A stretch of 64,000 nucleotides of DNA from Rhinopithecimicrobium faecis (GCA_017942165.1 JAGKSB010000001.1:124001-188000); one strand, 5' to 3'; positions 1-9,726 are shown, counted from the stretch's first letter. Program-made: numbers and translations. Notes: generated by a model from the sequence alone, not told the origin.

Positions 1-443
1 TATTACAAGCTATGGTCAATATGAGTTATTATAATGCCGTAGATAGAGCGCGCTTTGTGGAGGGCACAAATCGGGAGAAGATCACCTATAATAGCCGTAC
101 GCCAAATGAACCTTGGCTATTTGGAAACGCCGATATCAGCACGGGATTTAACAATCTTTTCGGCACAAAGCACACACGCTTACAGTTCAATTATTATTTA
201 CAATTCGTAAATAACTATTCCCTTTCCTGGTCTAAACTAGGAGATAAAAGAACGAAAGACTATATCCCAGAGCAGTGGCTACATAACCTAGCAATTAGCT
301 ATTCGTTAAAACAAAACAAGTACCATATCACAGTAGAAGGTCATAATCTCAGCAATGAAATTGCCTATGATGTATTCAAACAACAACGTCCCGGAAGATC
401 CATATTTGTGAAATTAAGATATAGCTTACAATCCTTCAAATAA
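1..443 (+). CDS. TonB-dependent receptor, C-terminal fragment
   Basis: The frame is open from the first bases of the window, so this is the last ~147 codons of a gene that starts upstream. The visible part has the alternating aromatic/polar pattern of outer-membrane beta-strands and ends with PGRSIFVKLRYSLQSFK, which resembles the closing strand of siderophore-type TonB-dependent receptors. It is followed after 20 bp by a DUF4374 lipoprotein and then a PepSY membrane protein, a combination known next to iron-chelate receptors in Bacteroidota. An iron-chelate substrate is inferred from that context only. The plug and TonB box lie outside the window. Confidence 0.8.
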   Translation, partial: LQAMVNMSYYNAVDRARFVEGTNREKITYNSRTPNEPWLFGNADISTGFNNLFGTKHTRLQFNYYLQFVNNYSLSWSKLGDKRTKDYIPEQWLHNLAISYSLKQNKYHITVEGHNLSNEIAYDVFKQQRPGRSIFVKLRYSLQSFK

Positions 444-463
444 CTATAATTCAATATTTAACC

Positions 464-1699
464 ATGTCTATTAAACTCAAAAAACACATTAAAGTTGCTG
501 CACTGCTAGCGTGTACAGCAATCAGCATCAGCAGTTGCAATAAAACTGACAAGCCCAATGACCCGGCCCCTATTGATGATAAAGATCCTAAATATGCCAT
601 TTCCTATAGTACGAAAAATGGTTCATTTATGCTGCCAATTTCAGATTTAATGAAAGGCACCATTAGTCCCATTGGAACAGGAACGGATGTATCAAGTATA
701 TTTACATGGGAAGAAAATAGAATTCAAAAAGGCAAATACTTCTACCACTTAGACCCGAATGCATCCAAATTTGGAAAGTATGTCCTCGAAAATGGAATCG
801 TTCAAATAATTAAGGCTATTCCCCTGAATACATTATCTAACTTATATTTAGGATGGCACTCTTGGCTAGATGAAGAAACATTAGCCTTTGGACCTCGAAG
901 CTCAAATGAATATACAATAGTCAATGTTAAAGACATGACTATTAAAGCTAGTGGGAAGATTGATACCGGTAAAGATGTCCCTAAGGATCACCAATTAAAT
1001 TTATATACCTTCTTACCTCAGGGAAACAAAATATTGATTGGCTATAGTCTTTACAATAAACTTAATAAGGTTACTTATGACACAACTTATACCGCGACTT
1101 TAGATTACCCTACTTTTAATAATTTTAAAATTACAGGAAAAGACCTACGTTCAAATCCAATTGGTCCCTTGAGAAATGGGTACTTTCATAAATTTAAGGA
1201 GAATGGCTACACCTACCTACTAACCTATCCTATGCCTGTATTAGGTGGTAACAAACCCAATATGCCTACAGGATTTTTCCGCATAAAAGATGGAGAAACT
1301 AAATTAGACCCTGAATATTTCTTCAATGTTTCCAAATTAAGAAATGGTGATAACCAATTAGGGGTAGAATATTTAGGTAATGGAAAAGCGCTATTAATTA
1401 GTGCCAACGACGCTACTACGAATGTAAAAGAATTTGATGACTGGTGGTATGCCGTAATGTGGGAATATTTAATTGTAGATATCAATACGCAGACAATCGT
1501 CAAAAAACTAGATTTCCCGCTAGTTAGCAACTCTAGGTCAGCCATTGTCGACAATGGAAAAGTTTATATTGCTGTAAATGATCCGAAGGCTGATGCGATC
1601 TATATTTGGCAATATGACCCTATAAAAGATCAGTTAACGCGTGGTGCTAAGATTGTCGGTGGAGACAATGATACTCCTATGCTATTCAAGCTGAAGTAA
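464..1699 (+). CDS. DUF4374 domain-containing lipoprotein
   Basis: 411 aa. The N-terminus is a lipoprotein signal peptide: positively charged MSIKLKKHIK, a hydrophobic stretch, then SISSC with the lipidated Cys near residue 25, followed by a flexible Asp/Pro-rich linker. The rest looks like a beta-propeller-type fold (repeated short strands, many Asn/Gly turns, a late DWWYAVMWEYLIVDI segment) as in the Bacteroidota DUF4374 family. That family is regularly encoded between a TonB receptor and a PepSY protein, as here. A role in periplasmic or surface handling of an iron chelate is inference; no catalytic residues are known to me. Start is the ATG 20 bp after the receptor stop. Confidence 0.7.
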   Translation: MSIKLKKHIKVAALLACTAISISSCNKTDKPNDPAPIDDKDPKYAISYSTKNGSFMLPISDLMKGTISPIGTGTDVSSIFTWEENRIQKGKYFYHLDPNASKFGKYVLENGIVQIIKAIPLNTLSNLYLGWHSWLDEETLAFGPRSSNEYTIVNVKDMTIKASGKIDTGKDVPKDHQLNLYTFLPQGNKILIGYSLYNKLNKVTYDTTYTATLDYPTFNNFKITGKDLRSNPIGPLRNGYFHKFKENGYTYLLTYPMPVLGGNKPNMPTGFFRIKDGETKLDPEYFFNVSKLRNGDNQLGVEYLGNGKALLISANDATTNVKEFDDWWYAVMWEYLIVDINTQTIVKKLDFPLVSNSRSAIVDNGKVYIAVNDPKADAIYIWQYDPIKDQLTRGAKIVGGDNDTPMLFKLK

Positions 1700-1717
1700 A
1701 CACAGCAATTAAACCAT

Positions 1718-1756
1718 TAAGGTTGGTTTGAAAACTACAAACCAACCTTACTTTTA
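1718..1756 (+). terminator. Intercistronic hairpin
   Basis: A perfect 12-bp stem (1718-1729 with 1739-1750) and a 9-nt loop, followed by CTTTTAC. It lies between the DUF4374 gene and the PepSY gene, 12 bp before the latter's ATG. The T-tract is short, so it may be a partial terminator or an mRNA-processing or stability hairpin that lowers expression of the downstream gene. Confidence 0.5.
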
Positions 1757-1768
1757 CAATAGACCGTT

Positions 1769-2887
1769 ATGTTTAGTAAAATTAACGCTTGGCTACATCT
1801 GTGGCTGGGCATAGCTGCAGGCGTCCCTGTAATCATCCTAAGTATTACAGGTAGTGTATTGGTATTTGAGCAAGAGATAAAAGAGCTAAGTACTGATTAC
1901 ATCCGTGTTGAAGCCCAACAAGCAGCACATCAGTTACCACCATCAGTGATCTACCAAGCCGTTAAGGAACGACTCCCTGAAAAGGAAATTACAAGTGCTT
2001 GGTATTACGGATTAGATAAATCCGTCAAAGTCAGCTTAAATAACTCGGATAGCGTAGTTTATGTAAATCCATATTCTGCGGAAATCTTGGACGTGGTAAA
2101 CGAGGAGGACTTCTTTCATTTTATGGAAGAGGGACATCGTCATCTTTGGATAGAAGGGAAGGTGGGAAAACAGCTTGTAGGATGGTCTACAGCAATATTC
2201 CTTCTTCTTTTAATTTCGGGATTAATCTTATGGTGGCCAAAGAAATGGACGAAAAGAACACGTTCACAAAGTTTTACTATTCAATGGTCTGCGAAGTTCA
2301 AAAGAATTAATTACGACCTACATAATGTGTTAGGATTTTACGCATTAACACTCGCTATTGTCATGTGTATCACCGGCTTAATCATGAGCTTTCCTTGGAT
2401 GCGCAAATCCGTAATATGGCTTTCTGGAGGATATCCTGTAAGACCAAAAACTGAGCTTCTAGGCCACCCCCCGGAATATTCAGCTATTAACCTTAAAGAT
2501 GCCCTGTTAGTGGCCGATCAAGTTTGGCTTAAAGTACGCTATGAATATGCAAAATTTAATAAAGAAGCCGTTATCGTACATTTTCCATCAGCTACCGAAC
2601 ATACAGTCTATGCATGTACGGATATGAAAGATGGAACTTGGAGAGACTTAACTTTTGACAGAAATACGTTAGCGCTCACCGGCAGAATTATGGGCCCTAT
2701 AGACGAGGCTAATACCACAGAGTGGTTAATGCGCGCTAACTATGCACTACATACTGGTTTTATCGGAGGCATGGCCACAAAAATTGGTTACTTCCTAGCC
2801 TCCCTAATCTGTGCGACCCTACCGATTACTGGATGCTATATCTGGTGGAATAAGAAGAAGAAACAATTTAAGCCGTCAAGAAAATAA
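1769..2887 (+). CDS. PepSY-associated TM helix protein
   Basis: 372 aa. Four hydrophobic segments are visible: near residues 8-32 (WLGIAAGVPVIILSITGSVL), 138-160 (AIFLLLLISGLILWWPKKW), 185-212 (LGFYALTLAIVMCITGLIMSF) and 340-362. A PepSY-like periplasmic domain follows the first. Conserved His residues flank the helices (HLWLG, HRHLWIEG, YDLHNVLGFY, ALHTGFIGG), as in the PepSY_TM/PiuB family, whose members are proposed to reduce ferric siderophores at the inner membrane. Position after a TonB receptor and DUF4374 lipoprotein supports a ferric-chelate role. That role is inferred from family and context. Confidence 0.8.
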   Translation: MFSKINAWLHLWLGIAAGVPVIILSITGSVLVFEQEIKELSTDYIRVEAQQAAHQLPPSVIYQAVKERLPEKEITSAWYYGLDKSVKVSLNNSDSVVYVNPYSAEILDVVNEEDFFHFMEEGHRHLWIEGKVGKQLVGWSTAIFLLLLISGLILWWPKKWTKRTRSQSFTIQWSAKFKRINYDLHNVLGFYALTLAIVMCITGLIMSFPWMRKSVIWLSGGYPVRPKTELLGHPPEYSAINLKDALLVADQVWLKVRYEYAKFNKEAVIVHFPSATEHTVYACTDMKDGTWRDLTFDRNTLALTGRIMGPIDEANTTEWLMRANYALHTGFIGGMATKIGYFLASLICATLPITGCYIWWNKKKKQFKPSRK

Positions 2888-2891
2888 CCCT

Positions 2892-5339
2892 ATGACTATG
2901 ATTTATTTATTAAAATATTTCCTCAGCTTACTTTTTCTAAGTATAGTGCTCCTTACTCAAGCACAGAAATCAACAAAAATTATTGGTAAATTAATCGATG
3001 AACAGACGCAGTCTGTCCCCTATATTAGTATCAGTTTACATCTTGTAAAAGATAGTTCTCTCATCCATACTGTTCAAGCAGATAGCACAGGAAAATTCAT
3101 ATTCAATAATCCCTCCTTTGGATCCTATTATATTCGGGCAAAAAGTATTACCCATCAAGAGCTTTTTAGTCCACATTTCAGACTAGACGAGCAAAACAAT
3201 AGCTATGATCTTGGCCGGCTAATCTTAATCCAAAACCAGGCATATCTTGCAGAAGTTACCGTCAATAGAAAGCATAATTTTTTGGAACAACAGCAGGATA
3301 AATTGGTCTTCCATATAGAAAACTCCATACTTGCCGATGGGAGTAATGGTCTTGAATTATTAAGTAAAATCCCGGGTCTTTCTGTCAATGAATCTGGAGA
3401 AATCAGCCTGAAGGGGAAATCGGGCACCAACGTAATGATCAACGGAAAACTAACTTACCTCGCTGCGGATCAACTAGCCAACCTTTTAAGGAGCACAACA
3501 TCTTCAGATATTAATAAAATTGAAGTGATGACTAACCCCAATGCGAAACAAGATGCTGCAGGAACCTCGGGAATTATTAACATCGTTTTAAAAAAGGGTT
3601 TAAAACAAGGATTTCAAGGAAATATTTCCGTTAATGGTGGTGCTGGCCGTGGCACCCGCCTGGGTGGAGGAATAAATGTAACCTATAGAACGGAAAAAAT
3701 AAATGTCTTTGCGAATTACAATCAATATTTCCAAAACTTAACATTTACCAACTCCTTAACTCGAAATTTCTATTCCAACCCAACGGATGACCCTGAAAGC
3801 TTTTCGCAGCAAGAAAATTTCGTTCAACCAAAATTACGTGCTAATAACTTTAGAGCTGGCCTAACTATTAATCCAACTCCCAAGCAAACAATAGGCCTTC
3901 TTATTCATGGTGGTTTCGGTAGATACCCTAAATATGAGCCTACAACAAATAATTTGATTAAATTTTTTAGCAATGATCTTATCTGGGCTTCAGCTACTAT
4001 AACCCAAGGGAAAGAACGCTGGGAAGATATGCTATACAATATTAATTATAACCTAAAATTTAATGAAAAAGGTCATGAATTAAAAATAGACTTAGATTTT
4101 ATCAACCATTATTCGAAAATGGATCAGCAGCTGACGACCACTTATACAAACGCTATAAATAACCGCATACGTCCCCTATCCTCAAGAATTGGGGATATCC
4201 CTTCGGACAATCAAGTGCTTGTAGGGAAAATAGATTACAGCTTACCATGGAGCAATCAGCTTAAAATTGAAGCCGGCTGGAAAGGTTCTCATGTGCGTAC
4301 CGAAAATAATTTGAAGTACGACACGCTCAATAACGGTCAGTATCTTCCTGACCTAACAACAAGCAACCATTTTATCTATAAGGAGATGATTCAAGCGGGA
4401 TATATTAACCTATCTAAAACATGGCATAAACTTGCCACGCAAGTGGGACTTCGTGCCGAACATACCTTTGTAGATGGAAATCAACTAAGTACAAGTGATA
4501 AATTCAAAAAGAATTATTTTCAACTCTTCCCTACCGCATTTTTAACTTATGCATTTACCGAAAATCACAAATTACAAGCTAGCTACAGTCATCGCGTTCA
4601 ACGCCCCTCTTTCTGGGATTTAAACCCCTTTCGCGTCTATACGGATCCCTTTTCATATACAGAAGGAAATGCCAGGCTTAACCCTTCCTACGAGCATGCA
4701 TTCGAATTAAACTATACGCTAGCAAGTAAATATATGTTAACAGCCAATTATTCAAGCCGCAGTAATGTGGTCAATGAACTCTTAGGAAGAGATGCTTCCA
4801 ATCCGCATATTACCTTTGAAACACCACGCAATATGGGATCCTTTAATAATTATGGCGCTTCCTTAATTGTTCCATTACAAATTACAGAATTCTGGAATTC
4901 TACAAACTTCGTTAATTATTATAGAAATGAATATAAACTCCCCTTAGAGAAGGTTCTTATTCATCGTTCAGGAAACACATTTTCCCTAAATTCTCAGCAT
5001 ACCATTAAACTTCCTAAAAATTGGACACTGGAGCTAGGAGGAAATTATATTTCAGGAATGACTGTAGGTTTGACGACAATCAAAAGCTATGGTTCCATAT
5101 TTTCGGGGCTACAGAAAAGCCTATTCAACAAAAAGGCACAAATAAAATTAGTTATAAACGATATATTCAGCACCAATCGACGTCGTTTCGAAACGACGGC
5201 TGGTACGATTTCCCTCACAGGAATACATAGGCCCGATAGTAGAACAGCCCTGCTATCATTCAGCTATAATTTTGGAGGTTCAACACTAAATAAGAAAGAA
5301 CGTATCACAGGATCTGAAGAGTTAAAAAGCAGATTGTAA
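2892..5339 (+). CDS. Outer-membrane beta-barrel protein (TonB-receptor-like)
   Basis: 815 aa from the ATG at 2892, which gives a clean signal peptide (MTMIYLLKYFLSLLFLSIVLLTQAQ). A longer frame opens at 2811 but overlaps the PepSY gene and lacks a signal. An N-terminal carboxypeptidase-regulatory-like beta-sandwich (about residues 28-110) is followed by a plug-like region (LLSKIPGLSVNESGEISLKGKSG, NKIEVMTNPNAKQDAAGTSG) and a long barrel with Tyr/Asn-rich strands, matching the 'outer membrane beta-barrel family' relatives of TonB receptors. It begins 4 bp after the PepSY stop, so it is probably in the same operon. Substrate unknown. Confidence 0.8.
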   Translation: MTMIYLLKYFLSLLFLSIVLLTQAQKSTKIIGKLIDEQTQSVPYISISLHLVKDSSLIHTVQADSTGKFIFNNPSFGSYYIRAKSITHQELFSPHFRLDEQNNSYDLGRLILIQNQAYLAEVTVNRKHNFLEQQQDKLVFHIENSILADGSNGLELLSKIPGLSVNESGEISLKGKSGTNVMINGKLTYLAADQLANLLRSTTSSDINKIEVMTNPNAKQDAAGTSGIINIVLKKGLKQGFQGNISVNGGAGRGTRLGGGINVTYRTEKINVFANYNQYFQNLTFTNSLTRNFYSNPTDDPESFSQQENFVQPKLRANNFRAGLTINPTPKQTIGLLIHGGFGRYPKYEPTTNNLIKFFSNDLIWASATITQGKERWEDMLYNINYNLKFNEKGHELKIDLDFINHYSKMDQQLTTTYTNAINNRIRPLSSRIGDIPSDNQVLVGKIDYSLPWSNQLKIEAGWKGSHVRTENNLKYDTLNNGQYLPDLTTSNHFIYKEMIQAGYINLSKTWHKLATQVGLRAEHTFVDGNQLSTSDKFKKNYFQLFPTAFLTYAFTENHKLQASYSHRVQRPSFWDLNPFRVYTDPFSYTEGNARLNPSYEHAFELNYTLASKYMLTANYSSRSNVVNELLGRDASNPHITFETPRNMGSFNNYGASLIVPLQITEFWNSTNFVNYYRNEYKLPLEKVLIHRSGNTFSLNSQHTIKLPKNWTLELGGNYISGMTVGLTTIKSYGSIFSGLQKSLFNKKAQIKLVINDIFSTNRRRFETTAGTISLTGIHRPDSRTALLSFSYNFGGSTLNKKERITGSEELKSRL

Positions 5340-5381
5340 GTTCATGACTTCTTGCTTACAGTAAGTTTTATTAAAAAAGCG

Positions 5382-5389
5382 TAACTTTG
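5382..5389 (+). promoter_or_regulatory. Bacteroidota -7 box upstream of dusB
   Basis: TAACTTTG matches the Bacteroidota -7 consensus TAnnTTTG, 19 bp before the dusB ATG at 5409. No convincing -33 element is seen at the expected spacing. Confidence 0.5.
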
Positions 5390-5408
5390 CAAAAAATTTA
5401 TCCAAGGT

Positions 5409-6404
5409 ATGTCTGTTAAAATTGGCGAAAATATTGATTTAGGGAATTTCCCATTATTACTTGCTCCAATGGAAGATGTGAGTGACCCTCCCTTCCGTTA
5501 TGTATGTAAGAAAAATGGGGTGGATATGATGTATACTGAGTTTATCTCTTCGGAGGGCTTAATTCGGGATGCCGCAAAGTCGCGCCAAAAGTTAGATATT
5601 TTCGAATATGAACGTCCCATTGGAATTCAAATATTTGGCTCTGAAATCGACCATATGCGTCAAGCAGCAGAGATTTCTGCACAAGCAGGACCCGACTTAA
5701 TTGATATCAACTACGGCTGTCCTGTCAAGAATGTTGCCTGCCGTGGTGCCGGAGCATCCTTGTTACAAGACATCGATAAGATGGTGAAAATGACGAAGGC
5801 TGTTGTCGATGCTACAGACCTTCCGGTGACCGTAAAGACGCGCTTAGGATGGGACGACAGCACAAAAAATGTCTATGAAGTTGCCGAGCGTCTACAGGAT
5901 ATCGGGATTAAAGCCCTTTCTATCCATGGCCGCACGCGTGCGCAAATGTATAAAGGTGAAGCCGACTGGTCCATGATTCGTGATGTGAAGCGCAACCCAC
6001 GTATTCAAATACCTATTTTTGGGAATGGGGATATTGACTCCGTAGAGAAAGCTGCAGCATGGCGCCAAGAATATGAGGTCGACGGCATTATGATTGGTCG
6101 TGCAGCCATTGGCTACCCTTGGATTTTTAGAGAAGTGAAGCACTTTTTTGAAACTGGGGAACGCCTTGAAGGGCCTACTATCGCTGAACGTGTCGACGTT
6201 TGCCGTACACATCTTACGAAATCTATCGAATGGAAAGGCCCTAAAACGGGGATTTTTGAAATGCGTAGACACTATGCAAATTACTTTAAAGGAATTCCTA
6301 ATTTTAAAGAGTACCGCATGCAATTAGTGAGTTTGCAATCGGTAGAAGAGATTAATGAGGTGCTCGCCGATATCGAACACAATTTCATTTCTGAAGTTAT
6401 ATAA
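5409..6404 (+). CDS. dusB: tRNA-dihydrouridine synthase
   Basis: 331 aa, a full-length FMN-dependent Dus enzyme that reduces uridine to dihydrouridine in tRNA D-loops. The N-terminal FMN motif APMEDVSDPPFR (residues 19-30) and the catalytic motif NYGCPVKNVACRGAGA (101-116, with Cys104 the expected proton donor) are intact, as are KTRLGWD, the SIHGRTRAQMYKGEADW segment and the GNGDI phosphate-binding loop. The GRAAIGYPWIF element fits the DusB subfamily. It stands alone with its own -7 box and a strong terminator after the stop. The first residues (MSVKIGENIDLGNFPLLLAPM) fit the family start. Confidence 0.93.
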   Translation: MSVKIGENIDLGNFPLLLAPMEDVSDPPFRYVCKKNGVDMMYTEFISSEGLIRDAAKSRQKLDIFEYERPIGIQIFGSEIDHMRQAAEISAQAGPDLIDINYGCPVKNVACRGAGASLLQDIDKMVKMTKAVVDATDLPVTVKTRLGWDDSTKNVYEVAERLQDIGIKALSIHGRTRAQMYKGEADWSMIRDVKRNPRIQIPIFGNGDIDSVEKAAAWRQEYEVDGIMIGRAAIGYPWIFREVKHFFETGERLEGPTIAERVDVCRTHLTKSIEWKGPKTGIFEMRRHYANYFKGIPNFKEYRMQLVSLQSVEEINEVLADIEHNFISEVI

Positions 6405-6406
6405 AC

Positions 6407-6441
6407 AAAAAAAAGGTTTCATCGTGATGAAACCTTTTTTT
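6407..6441. terminator. Bidirectional rho-independent terminator
   Basis: A ~15-bp stem (A-tract plus GGTTTCAT at 6407-6422 with ATGAAACC plus T-tract at 6427-6441) and a CGTG loop. It has T-runs on both strands and lies between convergent dusB and the flippase gene. Confidence 0.85.
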
Positions 6442-6482
6442 GTTATCTTAAAATCGTTTTTGAGTATCGGAAAATAGTTTTC

Positions 6483-7991
6483 CTACGCACGGCCTTTTCT
6501 AAATATCTTCAAAAGCTGGTTCTTTTCAAAGTAGCCAACAACCCCTACATAGAGGATTAGCAATATATTTCCCCAAATTAAGCTGCGGTCAAGAAGTAGA
6601 TAATTTACCCCCACCAAGGCTGCACCAAGCAGCATGTAGACAAACATCTTTCCAACCTTATAAGGAATAGCATAATTCTTTTGCCCCCAATAATAAGAGA
6701 GCGACACCATCACTAAATACGTTACCGAAGTCGCCAGGGTGGCACCCAAATAGCTGTAGGAAGGGATGAGTGCAAAGCAGAGTGCCATGGTAATGACGGC
6801 ACCAATGCCTGAAATATAAAGCCCATAACGTGTCTGATCGGAAAGCTTATACCAAACAGATAAGTTCATATAAATCCCTAATAACACATAGTTGAACAAT
6901 AAGATCGGAACGATAAACAATCCAGACCAGTATTCCGCTTGCATCGCTGCGGTAGACCCCTTAATAAAATATTTCAGCCATTCAATATTCATGGATAAGC
7001 CCACCATAACAAGCATCATAGCAAGCACGAAATACTCCATGATTAAGGCATAGGTTTGCCTAGCATTAGCATTTTTGGAATAAGAGAAAAAGAAGGGCTC
7101 TGCACCCAACCGAAAAGCCTGCACAAAAATACTTAAGAATATAGCAATTTTTGATACGGCCCCATATATCCCTAGCTCTCTGTCCCCCTGATCTTCGGGC
7201 AATAAGCGTGGAAGCAGCGTCTTATCAATATGCTCATTAATAATAAAGGATATATTAGCTATTAATATTGGAAAAGAATAGTAGAGCATACTCCTTAACA
7301 ACTGCGTATCCAACTTCCAAGAAAAACGAGCAATTTGAGGCAGCAGCAACAGTAAGGTTACTCCACTAGCTACAAGGTTAGCAATAAAGACATATCCGAT
7401 CCATCCTTCGCGATACCAAGAGGTAAAAAATACTGCCAAAGAGCTCTGGCTAGAAATTAAATAAGGTATAAGCAGTATAAATATTAAATTTAAACTTACA
7501 AATACAGCGATATTAATCAATTTTAGCACGCCAAAATATAGCGGCCTGCCATCGGCACGAAGCTTAGCAAATGGCACGACAGCCAATGTGTCAGCCACTA
7601 AAATAAGTCCAAAGAGTTTTACATACAAGACATAGTCGGCATCTAAGTGCCCCTTATTTAGCCACGCAGCAATGGGATTCGTAAAAACAAAAACTGTGAT
7701 AAGGAATAGTGGAGCTGTAATTAAAGTAATTAAAAAGCTTGTATTAAAAACTTTAGGCTTATCCTTCTCCTCGACTTTTTGAAGAAAGCGGAAGAAGGTG
7801 GTCTCCATACCAAATGCGAGAAGCGCATTAACCATGGCAGACCAAGCATACATCTTTGTAAAGATACCATATACTGCTGTCGTATACTTATTTACAAAAA
7901 GCGGCGTGAGAACAAAGTTTAGTAAACGGGCGATAATCGTACTTAGACCATAAATTAAGGTCTGCCCTGCGAACTTCTTGAGTACCGACAT
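6483..7991 (-). CDS. Polysaccharide flippase (Wzx/MATE-like)
   Basis: 502 aa with about 12-14 hydrophobic helices spread over the whole length, and the N-terminal pattern of the PST/MATE flippase group (KKFAGQTLIYGLSTIIARLLNFVLTPLF). Such proteins flip undecaprenyl-linked glycan units across the inner membrane. Charged residues such as the NEHIDKTLLPRLLPEDQGDRELGIYG stretch (shown in part: DKTLLPR) sit between helices as in this group. It is followed on the same strand by nothing before the terminator at 6407-6441. Acylphosphatase lies 9 bp upstream, so the two may be co-transcribed. Which glycan is moved cannot be read from the sequence. Confidence 0.82.
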   Translation of the reverse strand: MSVLKKFAGQTLIYGLSTIIARLLNFVLTPLFVNKYTTAVYGIFTKMYAWSAMVNALLAFGMETTFFRFLQKVEEKDKPKVFNTSFLITLITAPLFLITVFVFTNPIAAWLNKGHLDADYVLYVKLFGLILVADTLAVVPFAKLRADGRPLYFGVLKLINIAVFVSLNLIFILLIPYLISSQSSLAVFFTSWYREGWIGYVFIANLVASGVTLLLLLPQIARFSWKLDTQLLRSMLYYSFPILIANISFIINEHIDKTLLPRLLPEDQGDRELGIYGAVSKIAIFLSIFVQAFRLGAEPFFFSYSKNANARQTYALIMEYFVLAMMLVMVGLSMNIEWLKYFIKGSTAAMQAEYWSGLFIVPILLFNYVLLGIYMNLSVWYKLSDQTRYGLYISGIGAVITMALCFALIPSYSYLGATLATSVTYLVMVSLSYYWGQKNYAIPYKVGKMFVYMLLGAALVGVNYLLLDRSLIWGNILLILYVGVVGYFEKNQLLKIFRKGRA

Positions 7992-8000
7992 AGGGATAAA

Positions 8001-8282
8001 TTAAACCTGAGGTTTTTTTAAAACGACAAAATTTGTAAACCCCTTGATAGCACCCTCAGTGACAGTGACTTCCGCAACTTCGGCACGCTCAGGTCCCTCT
8101 TTACACCAATCAATTAAAGAATCTAAGAAAAAGTCTGTTCCCTCAGCTTCCACAAATACGGAACCATCAGGAAGATTAGTGACATATCCTCTAACCCCTA
8201 ATTGATCGGCTACAGCCTTGGTTGATAATCGAAAATATACCCCTTGAACTTTCCCTTTAACGGCAATATTTACATGTTTCAT
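8001..8282 (-). CDS. acyP: Acylphosphatase
   Basis: 93 aa, the usual length. It hydrolyses carboxyl-phosphate bonds of small acylphosphates in the cytoplasm. The signature GKVQGVYFR (residues 10-18) supplies the catalytic Arg, and GYVTNLPDGSVFVEAEG (32-48) supplies the catalytic Asn and the second conserved block. The protein closes with FTNFVVLKKPQV, as acylphosphatases end in a short beta-strand. It sits 9 bp upstream of the flippase and 33 bp downstream of the amidohydrolase stop, on the same strand. Confidence 0.92.
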   Translation of the reverse strand: MKHVNIAVKGKVQGVYFRLSTKAVADQLGVRGYVTNLPDGSVFVEAEGTDFFLDSLIDWCKEGPERAEVAEVTVTEGAIKGFTNFVVLKKPQV

Positions 8283-8315
8283 AGTACAAAAGTACGGAAG
8301 AAAACTGAGTAAATA

Positions 8316-9497
8316 CTATGCTAAACGCTCAACGGTAACATCATCGGTAATCTTTAGATGTATCATATTTTTTAATAAAATTATACCTGGTTTTTTTCCA
8401 AACTCCAGAGAGCCAAATCTATCAGAAATACGTAATAGCTCGGCCCCATTTAACGTTGCCCAAGAAATAGTCTGCGTAAAATCTAATTCCGGAAATTCCA
8501 CATGTAAGGCACGTAACTCCTCTAAAATTGAGAGCGTATCATTCGAAGCTAAACTGTCAGTACCTAACACAATCTTCTGATTATCATTCACAAAGTTCAT
8601 GACCTTAGGTAAGGCATTTTCAATATATAAATTAGACTTTGGACAGAAGCACCAATAAATTTCTCTACCCATCCGCTCCACAAAATCTAAATCTTTTAAG
8701 GAAGTAAAAGTATTATGCACCAACATTAATTTATTTACTTGCGGTAAATACGGCAGATACGATTGGATGGAATTTCTTGCCTGCGCTTTTAACAGATCGA
8801 CATCCTTACCTATAACTTCAAAGAAATCTAAGAAATCTCCCGTTTTGTAGCGAAATAGCTTATTCTCCTCTTCGGACTCTTGATTGTGTATAGAAATTAT
8901 GTTGTCCTCGGAGACAGATTTCTTGAATTTTTTGAAAAGTTGTTTCGAACATGAATAGGGAGCATGCGGAGTGATGGAGGAAAACTTTTCATCAAAGTTT
9001 AAACGGAGGTTCTTCGCCGCATCTACTTTTCCATCTACCAACTCAGGCTCTAAACCTATAATCTCTACAAAAGTGTGATAATGAATTTTTGACTCATTCT
9101 TTAAATCCGCAGAGAGTGACGTATTTACATGGTCACCAACGGCAACAATCCCATTCGCGTACATTTCTTCATCTGCGGCATTCATATGCTTGACTACTAA
9201 AGCTTTCTTTGCGTCGCGTGAAGACATTACTGAAGACAGAAATTTAGGTAACCCAGTACCTTTAGCAAGTTGCCCACGCATATGTGAAAGCTCCACATGA
9301 CAGTGTGCATTTACAAATCCTGGTACAATAACACCGGCATACTTCTCTATTTTTTTTCCGATAATATCACTCGAAGTGCTCTCGTAAATCCCTTGAATAA
9401 CACCATTTTCATCGATCGCAATAACCCCATTTTTTAAAGGCGCGGAACTAACTGGAACAATATAATTAGCGGAAAGATATTTAATCATTTTTTGCAA
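8316..9497 (-). CDS. Amidohydrolase-family deaminase-like enzyme
   Basis: 393 aa, a metal-dependent TIM-barrel amidohydrolase. Metal ligands are visible in GFVNAHCHVELSHMRGQL (HxH at residues 65 and 67, with the downstream ELSHMRG helix), TPHAPYSCS, SIHNQESEEEN and LGTDSLASNDTLSILEELR (the essential Asp). This arrangement is closest to the guanine/aminodeoxyfutalosine/chlorohydrolase deaminase branch. The true substrate is not evident: no other futalosine-pathway or purine genes lie nearby. A second possible start lies 3 codons in (Met4). Confidence 0.75.
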   Translation of the reverse strand: MQKMIKYLSANYIVPVSSAPLKNGVIAIDENGVIQGIYESTSSDIIGKKIEKYAGVIVPGFVNAHCHVELSHMRGQLAKGTGLPKFLSSVMSSRDAKKALVVKHMNAADEEMYANGIVAVGDHVNTSLSADLKNESKIHYHTFVEIIGLEPELVDGKVDAAKNLRLNFDEKFSSITPHAPYSCSKQLFKKFKKSVSEDNIISIHNQESEEENKLFRYKTGDFLDFFEVIGKDVDLLKAQARNSIQSYLPYLPQVNKLMLVHNTFTSLKDLDFVERMGREIYWCFCPKSNLYIENALPKVMNFVNDNQKIVLGTDSLASNDTLSILEELRALHVEFPELDFTQTISWATLNGAELLRISDRFGSLEFGKKPGIILLKNMIHLKITDDVTVERLA

Positions 9498-9726
9498 TTT
9501 TTAATGTAATTCAAAATTCTTTGAAACTATAAATATATAAGAACCAAATTTATGCCAAAAAATTTTATTGAAAAAAAATTTCTCGAAATAATAACGTTTA
9601 TTTAATACGGATATTATTTAATAGTAGAAAAATATTTTGGTTAAATGACCTACATCCAAGAAGTAATTAGACATAAAAATTGCCTAATTAAAAACATTGT
9701 ATCCTGTATATTAACTATAAATTTTA

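Noticed and set aside
8316..9497. Firm call as aminodeoxyfutalosine deaminase
   Set aside because: The metal-site motifs fit several deaminases, and no other futalosine-pathway gene is in the window.
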